Positions 42,623-51,791 of a DNA stretch of 64,000 nt are shown here, piece after piece (the stretch's first letter is position 1; every line of letters starts with the position of its first letter). A model generated the notes under the pieces. It saw nothing but the letters and a program-made list of their open reading frames with translations. It did no database searches and was not told the origin of the DNA. The position numbers and the translations under genes were made by a program. Origin of the DNA: Roseiarcus sp963779095 (GTDB taxonomy: Bacteria > Pseudomonadota > Alphaproteobacteria > Rhizobiales > Beijerinckiaceae); contig CAVZWU010000011.1 in NCBI GenBank assembly GCA_963779095.1, positions 248,001 through 312,000 on the forward strand, written 5' to 3'.

Positions 42623-44557
42623 GGCGCACGCCTTCCCGCTTCGTTCATTGTTGATCGCCCGGCTGCGCGCCAGAGATCGCCCAATCGCGCAAACGCGCCG
42701 GCCATGCGCTCGACCGCCTCGCGATCGTCGATGCGGCCGGCGAACCACTCGACCGCCGGCTCGACGAAGATCGTGCGCCCGACGGCGAAGCCCTTGACCA
42801 GGCTGCAATCGCGCGCCAGCGCAAAGGCCTGCGCCAGGTCGTCTTCCGGCGCCTCGAGCCCCAGCAGCATGATTCCGCGGCATGAGGGATCGCCGGTTTC
42901 GATCGCGCGCGCGACATTGTCCCACGCCGCTTTGCTGGCCTGGCCTTCCAGCTTCCACCAGTCCGGCTTGATCCCGATCTCATAAAGCCGCGCGACGACG
43001 CGGGCGGTTGTGCGATCGTCGATCGGCCCGTTCTTGCTGGCGATGATCTCGATCAGCAATTCGCGCTCGAGCGTGCGCGCGGCGTCGTGCAGGCGCAGGA
43101 GCTCGCGCTCCTGCCGGGCCTTCATCTCCGCGGAATCGTCGGGGTGGTAGAAGCACAGGCACTTGATCGTGTGGGCGACCGGCCATTCGATGAGCTTGAC
43201 CCCGAGCGAGCCGCCATACTCGAATTCGAGCGGGCGGGAGCCCGGCTCCTCGACCGGGCGGCCGATCCAGAAGCCGTGATCGATGGCGCGGAACAGGGCC
43301 TCGCGGCCATATCTGCCGTCAAGCAGCATGCCATAGCCGGGCCGGCCGGCGGCGACCTTGGCGGCGGCCTCGACCGCGAGCAGCTTGAGGTCGCTGATGC
43401 GCTCGCGCGGCGCCCCGGCGTCGGCGACGATCTTCTCGAGTTGGGCGCGATGGTCGATCGCCAGCGCCATGATCGTGGGCGACTCGGCGCGGCGCGTCGT
43501 CGCCCAGTGGATATGATTGAGCGTTTCGTCCCGGCGCAGCGCCCGATGGGGCGAGCCGCGCTCAAGAAAGCGGCTGAGTTCGGCCCAGGTCGGATATTCG
43601 GCCGAGCACAAGAGCCGCGAGACGGCGAAGGCGCCGTTGGCGTTGGCGTAGGCGCAGCAGGTCTCGAGCGGCTCGTCGCGCAGCCAACCACGCAGCAAGC
43701 CCGACATGAAGGCGTCACCGGCGCCGAGCACATTATAGACCTCGACCGGAAAACCCGGCCCCTTGACGCCCTCATCGAGCGAATTGGGAATCGCGCCGGG
43801 GAACACGACGCAGCCCATCGGGCCGCGCTTAAGCACCAGGGTCGCCTGGCTTGAGGCCCGCACGGCTTTCAGCGCTCCGAGCGGATCGTCGGCGCCGCCG
43901 GCGATCATCATCTCCTCTTCGGTGCCGACGATCAGATCGCATTGGGGCACGATGGCGGCGAGACTTCTTCGTGACTTCGCCCGACTTGATGTAACGCTCC
44001 TCGCCCGCGCCGTGGCCGGCGAGCCCCCATAAGTTCGGCCGGTAATCGATGTCGAAGACGACCCTGCGCCCGGCGGCGCGGGCGATCCGCATCGCCTTGA
44101 GCTGCGCGGCGGCGGTGTTGGCGCGCGCGAAATGGGTGCCGCTCACCAGGACCGCCTTGGCGCTTTCGATGTAAGCCGGATCTATGTCGCTCTCGTCGAG
44201 CGCGCTGTCGGCGCAATTGTCGCGATAGAAGATCAGCGGGAAGGTCTTTTCGTCGCGGATGCCGAGCAGCACGAGCGAGGTGAGCCGCACCGGATCGGTG
44301 TGGACTCCGGAGACGTCGACGCCCTCGCGATCGCATTGTTCGCGAATGAATCGGCCCATGTGCTCGTCGCCGACGCGGGTGATGAGGCCGCTTTTCAGCC
44401 CGAGCCGCGCCGTGCCGATGGCGATATTGGTCGGACAGCCGCCGACGGCCTTGGAGAAGCTCGCCATGTCCTCGAGGCGGCCGCCGACCTGCGCGCCGTA
44501 AAGGTCGACGGACGAGCGGCCGATGGTGATGACGTCCAGGCGGGGTTCAGGCGCCAT
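42619..44557 (-). CDS. iolC: Bifunctional 5-dehydro-2-deoxygluconokinase with DUF2090 aldolase domain (one frameshift)
   Basis: The N-terminal PfkB-type kinase (VITIGRSSVDLYG, GGCPTNIAIGTARLG, VYNVLGAGDAFMSGLLRG) phosphorylates 2-deoxy-5-ketogluconate. The C-terminal DUF2090 domain (MALAIDHRAQLEKI, GMLLDGRYGREAL, KLIEWPVAHTIKCLCFYHP) resembles the aldolase acting next (IolJ-like). One extra base near 43962, after SGEVTKK, splits the frame inside the kinase; corrected length about 645 residues, normal for this fusion. No separate iolJ is visible, which fits the fusion. Confidence 0.9.
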
Positions 44558-44566
44558 GGGCCAGGC

Positions 44567-45412
44567 TCACGGCTCGATCGGCGGATCGGCCGTGCCGACC
44601 ACATTCTGATCGAAGTCGATGTTCGAGCCCGTCATGAGCCCGGATTCGTCTGAGCACAGGAAGGCGCAGGCGCGCGCGACTTCCTTGGGGTCGATGAGGC
44701 GGCCGAACGGCTTCGACTTGACGGCCTCTTCCAGCCACCCCTCCTTGGCGCCGTGATAGGTCTTCATGATGCGGTCCTCGCCCGGGGTCGACATCCAGCC
44801 GATGTTGAGCCCGTTGACGCGGATACGGAATTTGAGCAGCGAATGGGCGACGTTGCGAGTGAGGGTGGCGAGCGCGCCCTTCGAGGCGCAATAGGCGGTG
44901 ATGAAGGGCTGCCCGCCGTGGCCCGACATCGACTGGATGTTGACAATCGAGCCCGCAATCTTCTCACGCCGCATGATTCGAACGCTCTCCTGAATAAGGA
45001 AGAAGGGCGCGCGCACGTTAACGTCGAAGATTTCGTTGAAGCGTTGCTCGGTTGTGTCGAAAATATCGCCGCGGTCGGTAAGCGCGGCCGCGTTGACCAG
45101 CGCGTCGACGCGCCCGAAGCGCTCGTCGGCCTTCGCGACCACTTTTCGGCAGTCGGCGACCCTCGCAAGATCGGCCTGGACGAAGACCGTCGGACACCCT
45201 GTCGATGAGATTTCGCCCGCGACCCGCTCGCCCGCCTTGGCGTTGCGGCCGCAGATCACCAGCCCCGCCGCGCCGCGGTCAGCGAACAGTCGCGCAATCG
45301 CCTCGCCCAAACCCTGCGTGCCGCCGGTGACGATGGCGACCTTGCCGCTCAGATTGGCCGGCCCTCGATAGGCTGGGCGCGCGCCGACCTCGGGCGCGGA
45401 GGTTTTGGCCAT
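44567..45412 (-). CDS. SDR oxidoreductase of the inositol cluster
   Basis: A 281-residue short-chain dehydrogenase: cofactor motif VAIVTGGTQGLGEAIA (about residues 25-40), NAA at LVNAAALTDRG, catalytic Ser and Tyr-Lys in IQSMSGHGGQPFITAYCASK. It begins the minus-strand iol unit, 9 bp before iolC, so it probably oxidises an inositol isomer or a ring intermediate; the exact substrate is not evident. The intact frame and position suggest a genuine pathway member. Confidence 0.82.
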   Translation of the reverse strand: MAKTSAPEVGARPAYRGPANLSGKVAIVTGGTQGLGEAIARLFADRGAAGLVICGRNAKAGERVAGEISSTGCPTVFVQADLARVADCRKVVAKADERFGRVDALVNAAALTDRGDIFDTTEQRFNEIFDVNVRAPFFLIQESVRIMRREKIAGSIVNIQSMSGHGGQPFITAYCASKGALATLTRNVAHSLLKFRIRVNGLNIGWMSTPGEDRIMKTYHGAKEGWLEEAVKSKPFGRLIDPKEVARACAFLCSDESGLMTGSNIDFDQNVVGTADPPIEP

Positions 45413-45481
45413 GAGCGTTCTCTCCTCGGGGCAAAGCGTCGGCGGCTGAAGGCGGACTTGCCGGGTCGCTTCGTGTTGAAT

Positions 45482-45525
45482 GAAACAAAAATTCTATTCC
45501 CAAGTCAATATGGAACGTATATTCT
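45482..45525. promoter_or_regulatory. Two IolR-like half-palindromic sites between the SDR gene and iolG
   Basis: GGAACGTATATTCT (45512-45525) matches the GGAA-N6-TTCC motif described for rhizobial IolR with one mismatch. GAAACAAAAATTCT (45482-45495) matches with two and starts 30 bp earlier. Both lie in the AT-rich divergent promoter region. No iolR gene is in the window. Confidence 0.5.
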
Positions 45526-45571
45526 TTTTTCGACAGGGCGCCAGGACGATGGCGCCACACGGGAGGAGCGT

Positions 45572-46558
45572 ATGCGATTTGGGATTATCGGGGCGGGACG
45601 GATCGGCAAGATCCATGGCGGCAACGCCGCCACGCGTCCCGGCAGCAGTGTGGCCTTCGTCGCCGACGCCGACCCGGCCGCCGCCGCCGCTTTGGCCGAA
45701 AGCACAGGCGCCAAAGTCGCTGACATCGACGCGATCCTCGCATCGAAGGACGTCGACGCGGTCGCCATCTGCTCGCCGACCGACACCCACGCCGATCTCA
45801 TCGAGCGCGCCGCCCGCGCCGGCAAGGCGATCTTCTGCGAGAAGCCGATCGATCTCGACGTTGGCCGCGTTCGCGCCTGCCTCGAAGTGGTCAAACAGAC
45901 CGGCGCGACGCTGATGGTCGGCTTCAACCGCCGCTTCGACCCCAATTTTGCCGCCCTGCGCCAGCGAGTCGCCGAGGGCGCGATCGGCGCGCTCGAAATC
46001 GTCTCGATCACCTCGCGCGATCCCGGGCCCCCGCCCCTTTCCTACATCGCCCGGTCCGGCGGCCTCTTCCGCGACATGATGATCCACGATTTCGACATCG
46101 CCCGGTTTGTGCTTGGCGAGGAGCTGGTTGCGGTCAGCGCCATGGGGTCGGCGCTCGTCGACAAGGCGATCGGGGAGGCCGGCGACATCGACACCGCGGC
46201 CGTCATCATGGAGACCGCCTCCGGCAAGGTGGCCCAGATCTCCAATTCGCGCCGCGCGACTTACGGCTATGACCAGCGGGTCGAGGCGCATGGCGTGAAC
46301 GGCATGCTGTCCGCGGCCAATATACGCGAGACGACAGTAGAATGGGCGGGCATGCATGGCTTCACCAGCGACAAGGCGCTCAATTTTTTCCTCGAGCGCT
46401 ACGAGGCGGCCTATCGCAACGAGCTCGACGCTTTCATCGCCGCGGTGAAAGCTGGAAAGAAACCTCGCCCGGACGGCGAAGATGGCCTCAAGGCGCTGCT
46501 CCTTGCCGACGCAGCCTACCGCTCGTGGAAGACCAGGCAGCGCGTGACGGTGGGTTAA
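45572..46558 (+). CDS. iolG: Inositol 2-dehydrogenase
   Basis: A 328-residue Gfo/Idh/MocA oxidoreductase that oxidises myo-inositol to 2-keto-myo-inositol with NAD+. N-terminal Rossmann motif GIIGAGRIGKIHGGN, CEKPIDLD (catalytic lysine of the EKP motif), and DMMIHDFDIARF with the catalytic Asp/His. ATG 45572 follows GGGAGGAG. It is divergent from the other iol genes across an AT-rich promoter region. Confidence 0.94.
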   Translation: MRFGIIGAGRIGKIHGGNAATRPGSSVAFVADADPAAAAALAESTGAKVADIDAILASKDVDAVAICSPTDTHADLIERAARAGKAIFCEKPIDLDVGRVRACLEVVKQTGATLMVGFNRRFDPNFAALRQRVAEGAIGALEIVSITSRDPGPPPLSYIARSGGLFRDMMIHDFDIARFVLGEELVAVSAMGSALVDKAIGEAGDIDTAAVIMETASGKVAQISNSRRATYGYDQRVEAHGVNGMLSAANIRETTVEWAGMHGFTSDKALNFFLERYEAAYRNELDAFIAAVKAGKKPRPDGEDGLKALLLADAAYRSWKTRQRVTVG

Positions 46559-46636
46559 CACTTGTGCACCGCCCCGCCGCTTGCGCCTCAGGCGGCGTGG
46601 CCCTATAGGCGGCTGCGTCGTCAATAGGATCAAGGC

Positions 46637-47713
46637 ATGGCGCAAGCCCAGAAACGGCTCCCGGCTGAAGACCGGGCGCCGATCGAAGCGCCGCCGCCCA
46701 AGCAGCCAACGCTCGTCGAACGTCTGATCGAGGCCATAAGGCGCCATCGCTCGGCGCTTCGACGGTTCGGCATGGCGGCGAGCGTCATCATCATCATCGT
46801 TTCGCTGACCATCTTTGTGCGCACCCTTGCGCGCGTCGATCCGGCCAAGTTCAAGGCCGCCATCGCCGGGATGGGCGGCGATCAGATCCTGCTCTCGTTC
46901 GTTTTCGCCGCGATAAGCTACCTCGCGCTCACCGGCTATGATGGGCTGGCGCTCCATCACCTGAGGATCAAGGTCCCCTATCGGTTGACGGCTCTGGCGT
47001 CGTTCGCGAGCTACGCGCTTTCGTTCACGCTCGGCTTTCCGTTGGTGACCGGGGGCGCGGTCCGCTACTGGATCTATGGGCCGGCTGGCCTCTCCGCCGG
47101 CAAGGTCGCGAGTCTGACGGTCGTGGCCGGGATCACGTTCTGGCTGGGCATGGGGCTGGTGGTCGGCTCCGGGTTCCTGTCGGCCTCCGATCCGATCGCC
47201 GACATCGATCATTTCCACCCGCTCGCCAATCGTCTGATCGGCTTGGCGGTTATCGGCGCGGTGATCGCCTATCTCGCCTGGGTCAGGCGCATGCGCCGGC
47301 AGGAGGTGACGGTTCTCGGCGTGAGGCCCCCAGGTCTCCGTCTGACGCTCGGGCAAATGGCGCTCGGCGTCATCGACATCTGCTCGGCCGCGGCCGCGCT
47401 TTATGTTCTGCTGCCACACGACAGCCGCTTCGGCTTCCCCGTTTTCGCAACGCTTTATTCGTTCGCCTCCGTACTCGGGATCGCCAGCCACGCGCCCGGC
47501 GGCCTCGGGGTGTTCGAGGCGACGATCCTGCAGGGGGTCGGCGGCTCCCAGGACGCCGTGCTGGCCTCGCTCCTCATCTTTCGCGTCATCTATTACGCCG
47601 TCCCCTTTCTCATCGCGATGGCGATGCTTGGCGGCGTCGAGGCGGTGCGCCGCTGGCGTTCGCTGCGCGAAGCGATGTCGAACCCGTCCGACGATTGGCC
47701 CGCTGGGCGATGA
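46637..47713 (+). CDS. YbhN/LPG synthase-type integral membrane protein
   Basis: A 358-residue membrane protein of the UPF0104/lysylphosphatidylglycerol synthase transmembrane family with eight or so hydrophobic segments after a cytosolic N-terminal tail (residues 1-45). GGLGVFEATIL and the SHAPGG preceding it are characteristic. No aminoacyl-transferase domain is present, so lipid flipping or stress tolerance rather than lysinylation is likely. Its stop overlaps the following kinase gene (ATGA). Confidence 0.82.
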   Translation: MAQAQKRLPAEDRAPIEAPPPKQPTLVERLIEAIRRHRSALRRFGMAASVIIIIVSLTIFVRTLARVDPAKFKAAIAGMGGDQILLSFVFAAISYLALTGYDGLALHHLRIKVPYRLTALASFASYALSFTLGFPLVTGGAVRYWIYGPAGLSAGKVASLTVVAGITFWLGMGLVVGSGFLSASDPIADIDHFHPLANRLIGLAVIGAVIAYLAWVRRMRRQEVTVLGVRPPGLRLTLGQMALGVIDICSAAAALYVLLPHDSRFGFPVFATLYSFASVLGIASHAPGGLGVFEATILQGVGGSQDAVLASLLIFRVIYYAVPFLIAMAMLGGVEAVRRWRSLREAMSNPSDDWPAGR

Positions 47714-48796
47714 AGAGCCTCGAGGCGCGGAAACTCGCTGAGCTTGTGGGGTCTCCGTTCGCGGCTGAGATCATCGGCGCGATGCCGGAGCCTGCGGTTA
47801 TCGTCAGCGCGGATGAGCGCGCGGCGGCGGCCAACAAGCCGGCGCTCGATCTGTTGCCGGGGCTGAGGATCGGCGATCCCTTCGTGCTGGGCTTGCGCGC
47901 CCCCGACGTCATCGACGCACGCCGCCGGGTGATGGCGAGCGGCGAGGCCGAGACGGTGCAGTGGAGCGAACGCGTGCCGGTCGAACGGCTGTTCGAGGTC
48001 ACCGTCGCGCCGCTCGCGACGTCGAACGGCGAAGTCGTGGCGACGCTCATCACCTTGCGCGACCAGACCGAGGCTCGGCGCGTCGAGCGGCTGCGCGTCG
48101 ACTTCATCGCCAACGCCAGTCACGAGTTGCGCACCCCGCTCGCCTCGCTGCTCGGCTTCATCGAGACCCTGCAAGGCTCGGCGCACGACGACCCGAAGGC
48201 GCGCGACCGCTTCCTCGCCATCATGCGTGAACAGGGGCGGCGCATGGCCCGGCTGATCGAGGACCTGCTGTCGCTTTCGCGCATCGAGCAGAAGCAGCAT
48301 GTGCGGCCCGAAACCACGGTCGATCTGGCGCAGACCACCCGCAGCGTCGTCGACGCGCTGACGCCGATGGCCGGGGATCTCGGCGTCGAGATCCGTCTTG
48401 GCGCCGACGAGCCGGTGATGGTGGCCGGCGACCGCGACGAACTCATGCGGGTCGCCGAGAACCTGATCGAGAACGCGATCAAATATGGCGTTCGGCTCGA
48501 TCTGGAGGGCGCCCGCGTGGTGGAGGTCGCCGTCTCGGCGACGGAAAAGGAAGGCAGCCTGAGCGTGCGGGACTACGGACACGGCATCGCGCCCGAGCAC
48601 CTGCCGCGGCTGACCGAGCGCTTCTACCGCGTCGACGTGACCCAGAGCCGGGCCAAGAACGGGACCGGTCTCGGCCTCGCCATCGTCAAGCACATCCTCA
48701 CCCGCCACCGCGGGCAGGCTGACCATCACGAGCCGCCTCGGCCAGGGCTCCTCGTTCGTCGCGACCGTGCCGCTGCAGCCGACACCGAAGCCCTGA
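47710..48796 (+). CDS. PhoR-like sensor histidine kinase (one frameshift near the end)
   Basis: About 361 residues. N-terminal PAS-like region without transmembrane segments, then HisKA with phospho-acceptor FIANASHELRTPLASLLGFI, and a HATPase domain with NLIENAIKYG, VRDYGHGI and KNGTGLGLAIVKHI. After ILTRHRG (near 48714) one extra base shifts the frame; the corrected end reads RLTITSRLGQGSSFVATVPL and stops at 48796. Sequence is closest to PhoR, but no phoB or pst genes follow, so the partner regulator is not in view. Confidence 0.85.
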
Positions 48797-48946
48797 GCGC
48801 GAGCGCCGCGGGGGATCGGCGCATCGGGCGGAACGGCGGGAATGCGCAAATAGCCGCCACTCCTCGACCGGATCGTGAGTGCTTCCAATCGATCGGGTCT
48901 CCGTACGCTCCGCTTATTATTGTGCTAGGACGGCGTGGGGAACCAA

Positions 48947-50699
48947 ATGGCCGAAACACGCAAGCTCGCCGCGATCATGGCCGTCGACGTCGTCGGCTAT
49001 TCCCGCCTGATGGGGGAGGATGAGGCAGGGACGGCGAGGGTCGTTCGGGAGCATCGGGACGCGGCGCGACCGTTCGTGTCGGACAGGGGCGGGCGTATCG
49101 TCAAGACGATGGGCGACGGGCTGCTGGTGGAGTTTCCGTCCGTGGTCGACGCAGTCGAATGCGCGGCCGCAATCCAGAGACTGATGGTCGAGCGAAACGC
49201 CGAAACGCCTGAGAGCAAGCGCATCGTCTATCGCGTCGGCGTTCATCTCGGCGACGTGCTGATCGAAGGCGAAGACATCCTTGGCGAGGGGGTCAATATC
49301 GCGGCGCGTTTGGAGGGAATCTGCGAACCCGGCGGGGTGCTGATATCCGGCTCGGTCTATGAGCATGTGCGTGGGCGGGTCGAAGCCAGCTTCGTCGATC
49401 TCGGCGAACGAGACCTTAAAAACATCGCTCGGCCCGTGCGCGCCTATCGTGTGGCCATCGACGACTCCGCGACAGCTGAATTCGGCTGCGCAACAAAGCC
49501 GGAGGTCGCGGCCGCAACCAGAGACAGGCCCTCGATTGCAGTCCTGCCCTTTCAAAACATGAGTGGCGACCCGGAGCAGGACTATTTCGCCGACGGCTCT
49601 CCGAGGACATCATAACGGCCCTGTCGAAACTGTCTCAGCTCTTCGTTATCGCCCGCAACTCCTCATTCTCCTTCAAGGGCAAGAACGTCCAGGTCCAGGA
49701 GATCGGCAAGACTCTCGGCGTCCGCTATGTCCTCGAGGGCAGCGTGCGCAAAGTCGAAAAGCGCGTGCGGATCACGGCTCAGCTCATCGACGCCACCAAT
49801 GACGGCCATCTCTGGGCGGAGCGGTTCGATCGGGACCTGACCGACATTTTCGCCGTGCAGGATGATGTGACCGGGCAGATCGTGGGCGCGCTTTCGCTCA
49901 ACCTCGCTCAGGGCGATCGCCGTCGGCTGTTGGTCGGAGCAGACCGACAATATGGAGGCTTTCGACTGCTTCCTGCGCGGGCGGGAATTATGGTGGCGGC
50001 ACGCAAAAGAGCCGAACGCCCAGGCGCGGGAGCTGCTACTCCGCACCACCGAACTCGACCCGCAATTCGCGCCGGGATTCGCTTGGCTGGGGCTGCGCAA
50101 ATCAACGACTATGTCAGTCAATGGACCGACCAGCCGTCACGTTCGCTCGATCTCGCCTATGAGGCGGCCACCCGGTCAGCGGCGCTCGATCCGAAATTGC
50201 CCGCCGCTTATTGGGCTCTGATCTTCGCCAATCTCTGGATGTGGCGCTACGACGACGCGATCCGCGCGGGAAAGACCGCTATCGCCAACAACCCGAATGA
50301 CGCTGAGGCCTTGAACGGCTCGGCGTTATCCTGCATACGGCGGCCGCTCGGCGGAGGCGCTGCGCTATTTCGAGCGAGCGATGGCGCTAAACCTTTGTGC
50401 CCCGGCATGTGGCTGCACTTTAAAGGCCAGGCCGACTATCAATGCAACGATACGAGGAAGCGAAAACGCCTCAAGCGGCGGATCTTCCGCACCCCCGAGA
50501 CCGACGCCTCCCGTGTGCTCCTAGCCGCGACTTCGGCCAGACGGGCCGTCTCGACGAGGCGCGCGAACAGTGGCGCGAGGTCCTTCGCGTCAACCCCGCC
50601 TATTCTCTGGAACACAGGCGCAAGGTGCTGCCCTACAAGAACCCAGCCGACTTCGAGACCGTCGTTGATGGGCTCAGAAAGGCGGGCTTGGTTGAATAG
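48947..50699 (+). pseudogene. Class III adenylate cyclase with TolB-like and TPR region, decayed
   Basis: The N-terminus is an intact cyclase domain (residues 1-160: AAIMAVDVVGYSRLMGEDEA, KTMGDGLLVEF, GVHLGDVLIEGEDILGEGVN) that would make cAMP. Next comes a TolB-like segment (AVLPFQNMSGDPEQDYFADG, EGSVRKVEKRVRITAQLIDA) and TPR-like helices to LVE* at 50699. The frame breaks near 49602 (missing base), 49940 (extra) and 50094 (missing), and at least three more times between about 50325 and 50660. The last breaks are too dense to place exactly. The cyclase domain alone would still be made. Confidence 0.82.
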
Positions 50700-50791
50700 G
50701 TTGGCCTGACAACTGGCAGAGACGATGTTTCAACGGTATGGCGGCACCGGCTCGAGAGATCCAATGTGACATCGCGCCGATTCTATCCGAG

Positions 50792-51340
50792 CTAGCGCAC
50801 CAGGACCCGCCGGGAGCGGTCGCGATCGCGGTCGCGGCGGCGCTCCTGCACCGGCTGGTAGGCGAGACCGCCATGGTAGGCGCAATAGGGCCCCGACGTC
50901 TTGGGTGAACCACAATACCGGAATTCGGCGCTGGACGGGTCGCCGAGCGGCCAGCGGCACATCGCCTCCTTGAGCTCGAGGATGGTCACCCTGAGCGACA
51001 TCGGCACGACCACGCTCTCGAACGCCTGCTCCTCCTCAACCTCCGCCAGCGCTTGCGGGGCGATCGCAAGCGCCGTCGCCCCGCGCATCATCCGAGGGGC
51101 CGCGGAAGCGAGCCGCTGCGGCCCGGCCATGCGATGGGCCGGCGGCGGCGGCAAACGGCGAGGACGCGGAACATTCGCGCCCGGGGTCTTGGCCCGGCCG
51201 GCCAAACCCAGCCGATGGACCTTTCCGATGATCGCATTGCGGGTGAGGCCGTTGCCGAGCAAGCTCGCGATCTGGCTTGCGCTCTTGCCGTCCGTCCAAT
51301 GCTGCTTGAGTTGCTCGACTATCTCGTCCGTCCAAGCCAT
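50792..51340 (-). CDS. gcrA: GcrA cell cycle regulator
   Basis: A 182-residue GcrA: N-terminal helix-turn-helix MAWTDEIVEQLKQHWTDGKS with NAIIGKVHRLGLAGR, a proline-rich linker, and the C-terminal domain CRWPLGDPSSAEFRYCG, PYCAYHGGLAY that contacts sigma70 domain 2. GcrA activates promoters containing CcrM-methylated GANTC. The arginine/aspartate-rich C-terminal tail (RRRDRDRDRSRR) is unusual but short. Divergent from argD; the upstream region holds three GANTC sites. Confidence 0.95.
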   Translation of the reverse strand: MAWTDEIVEQLKQHWTDGKSASQIASLLGNGLTRNAIIGKVHRLGLAGRAKTPGANVPRPRRLPPPPAHRMAGPQRLASAAPRMMRGATALAIAPQALAEVEEEQAFESVVVPMSLRVTILELKEAMCRWPLGDPSSAEFRYCGSPKTSGPYCAYHGGLAYQPVQERRRDRDRDRSRRVLVR

Positions 51341-51385
51341 AGCCGCCTCGCCCCGTCAATCCTCGCCAAAGGCCTCGCTTACGCA

Positions 51386-51584
51386 GAATCCGACCCCCTC
51401 GCCCGACGGACCTCGTCGGGCGGTAACGCGAACCGGCACTCCAGGAAACCCATCCCCCACGACATCTCGTGGGCCTCGAGGGCAAAACTACACTACTCGT
51501 TGAATCTCGCGCAAGAGTCCCCAGCGCCGCTTGAACGAGCTTTTCCCCAGCTCGATACCCATTGGACGAGGTTTTCCCCAACTC
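51386..51584. promoter_or_regulatory. gcrA upstream region: GANTC sites and paired TTTTCCCCA repeats
   Basis: Three CcrM sites: GAATC 51386-51390, GAATC 51502-51506, GAGTC 51515-51519. Then two direct copies of ACGAG(C/G)TTTTCCCCA(G/A)CTC at 51535-51553 and 51566-51584, 31 bp apart (three helical turns). TCCCCA is the Caulobacter weak DnaA-box (W-box) sequence, and DnaA activates gcrA there; the role here is inferred. Confidence 0.5.
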
Positions 51585-51658
51585 TTGGCGGACCGGATCA
51601 AGCCGGGCGGCTCAGCGAGTTGGATCAAGACGTTAGGGCGGCCGCCCCGTCGCGCCAT

Positions 51659-51688
51659 TTGACCCGATCGAGCGCCTTCCGCTATAGT
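51659..51688 (+). promoter_or_regulatory. Strong sigma70 promoter of argD
   Basis: TTGACC (51659-51664), 18-bp spacer, TATAGT (51683-51688). The predicted start of transcription near 51695 gives a leader of about 97 nt before argD. Confidence 0.65.
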
Positions 51689-51704
51689 AACGGCGCATTC
51701 GGCG

Positions 51705-51733
51705 GCCGCCCTAGCGGGGCGGCGTTTTTATTT
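51705..51733 (+). terminator. Intrinsic terminator inside the argD leader
   Basis: GCCGCCC (51705-51711), loop TAGCG, GGGCGGC (51717-51723), then GTTTTTATTT. It sits only about 10 nt after the predicted transcription start and 59 bp before argD. A second hairpin, CTCGGGA/TCCCGAG (51751-51757 with 51766-51772), follows it. Confidence 0.7.
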
Positions 51734-51791
51734 CAGCCCTGCACGCCGATCTCGGGAGGCCGGATTCCCGAGCTGCCACAAGGAGTTGACG

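Noticed and set aside
51695..51791. Known amino-acid riboswitch in the argD leader
   Set aside because: The leader is under 100 nt, with a terminator hairpin almost at its 5' end, leaving no room for a recognisable aptamer.
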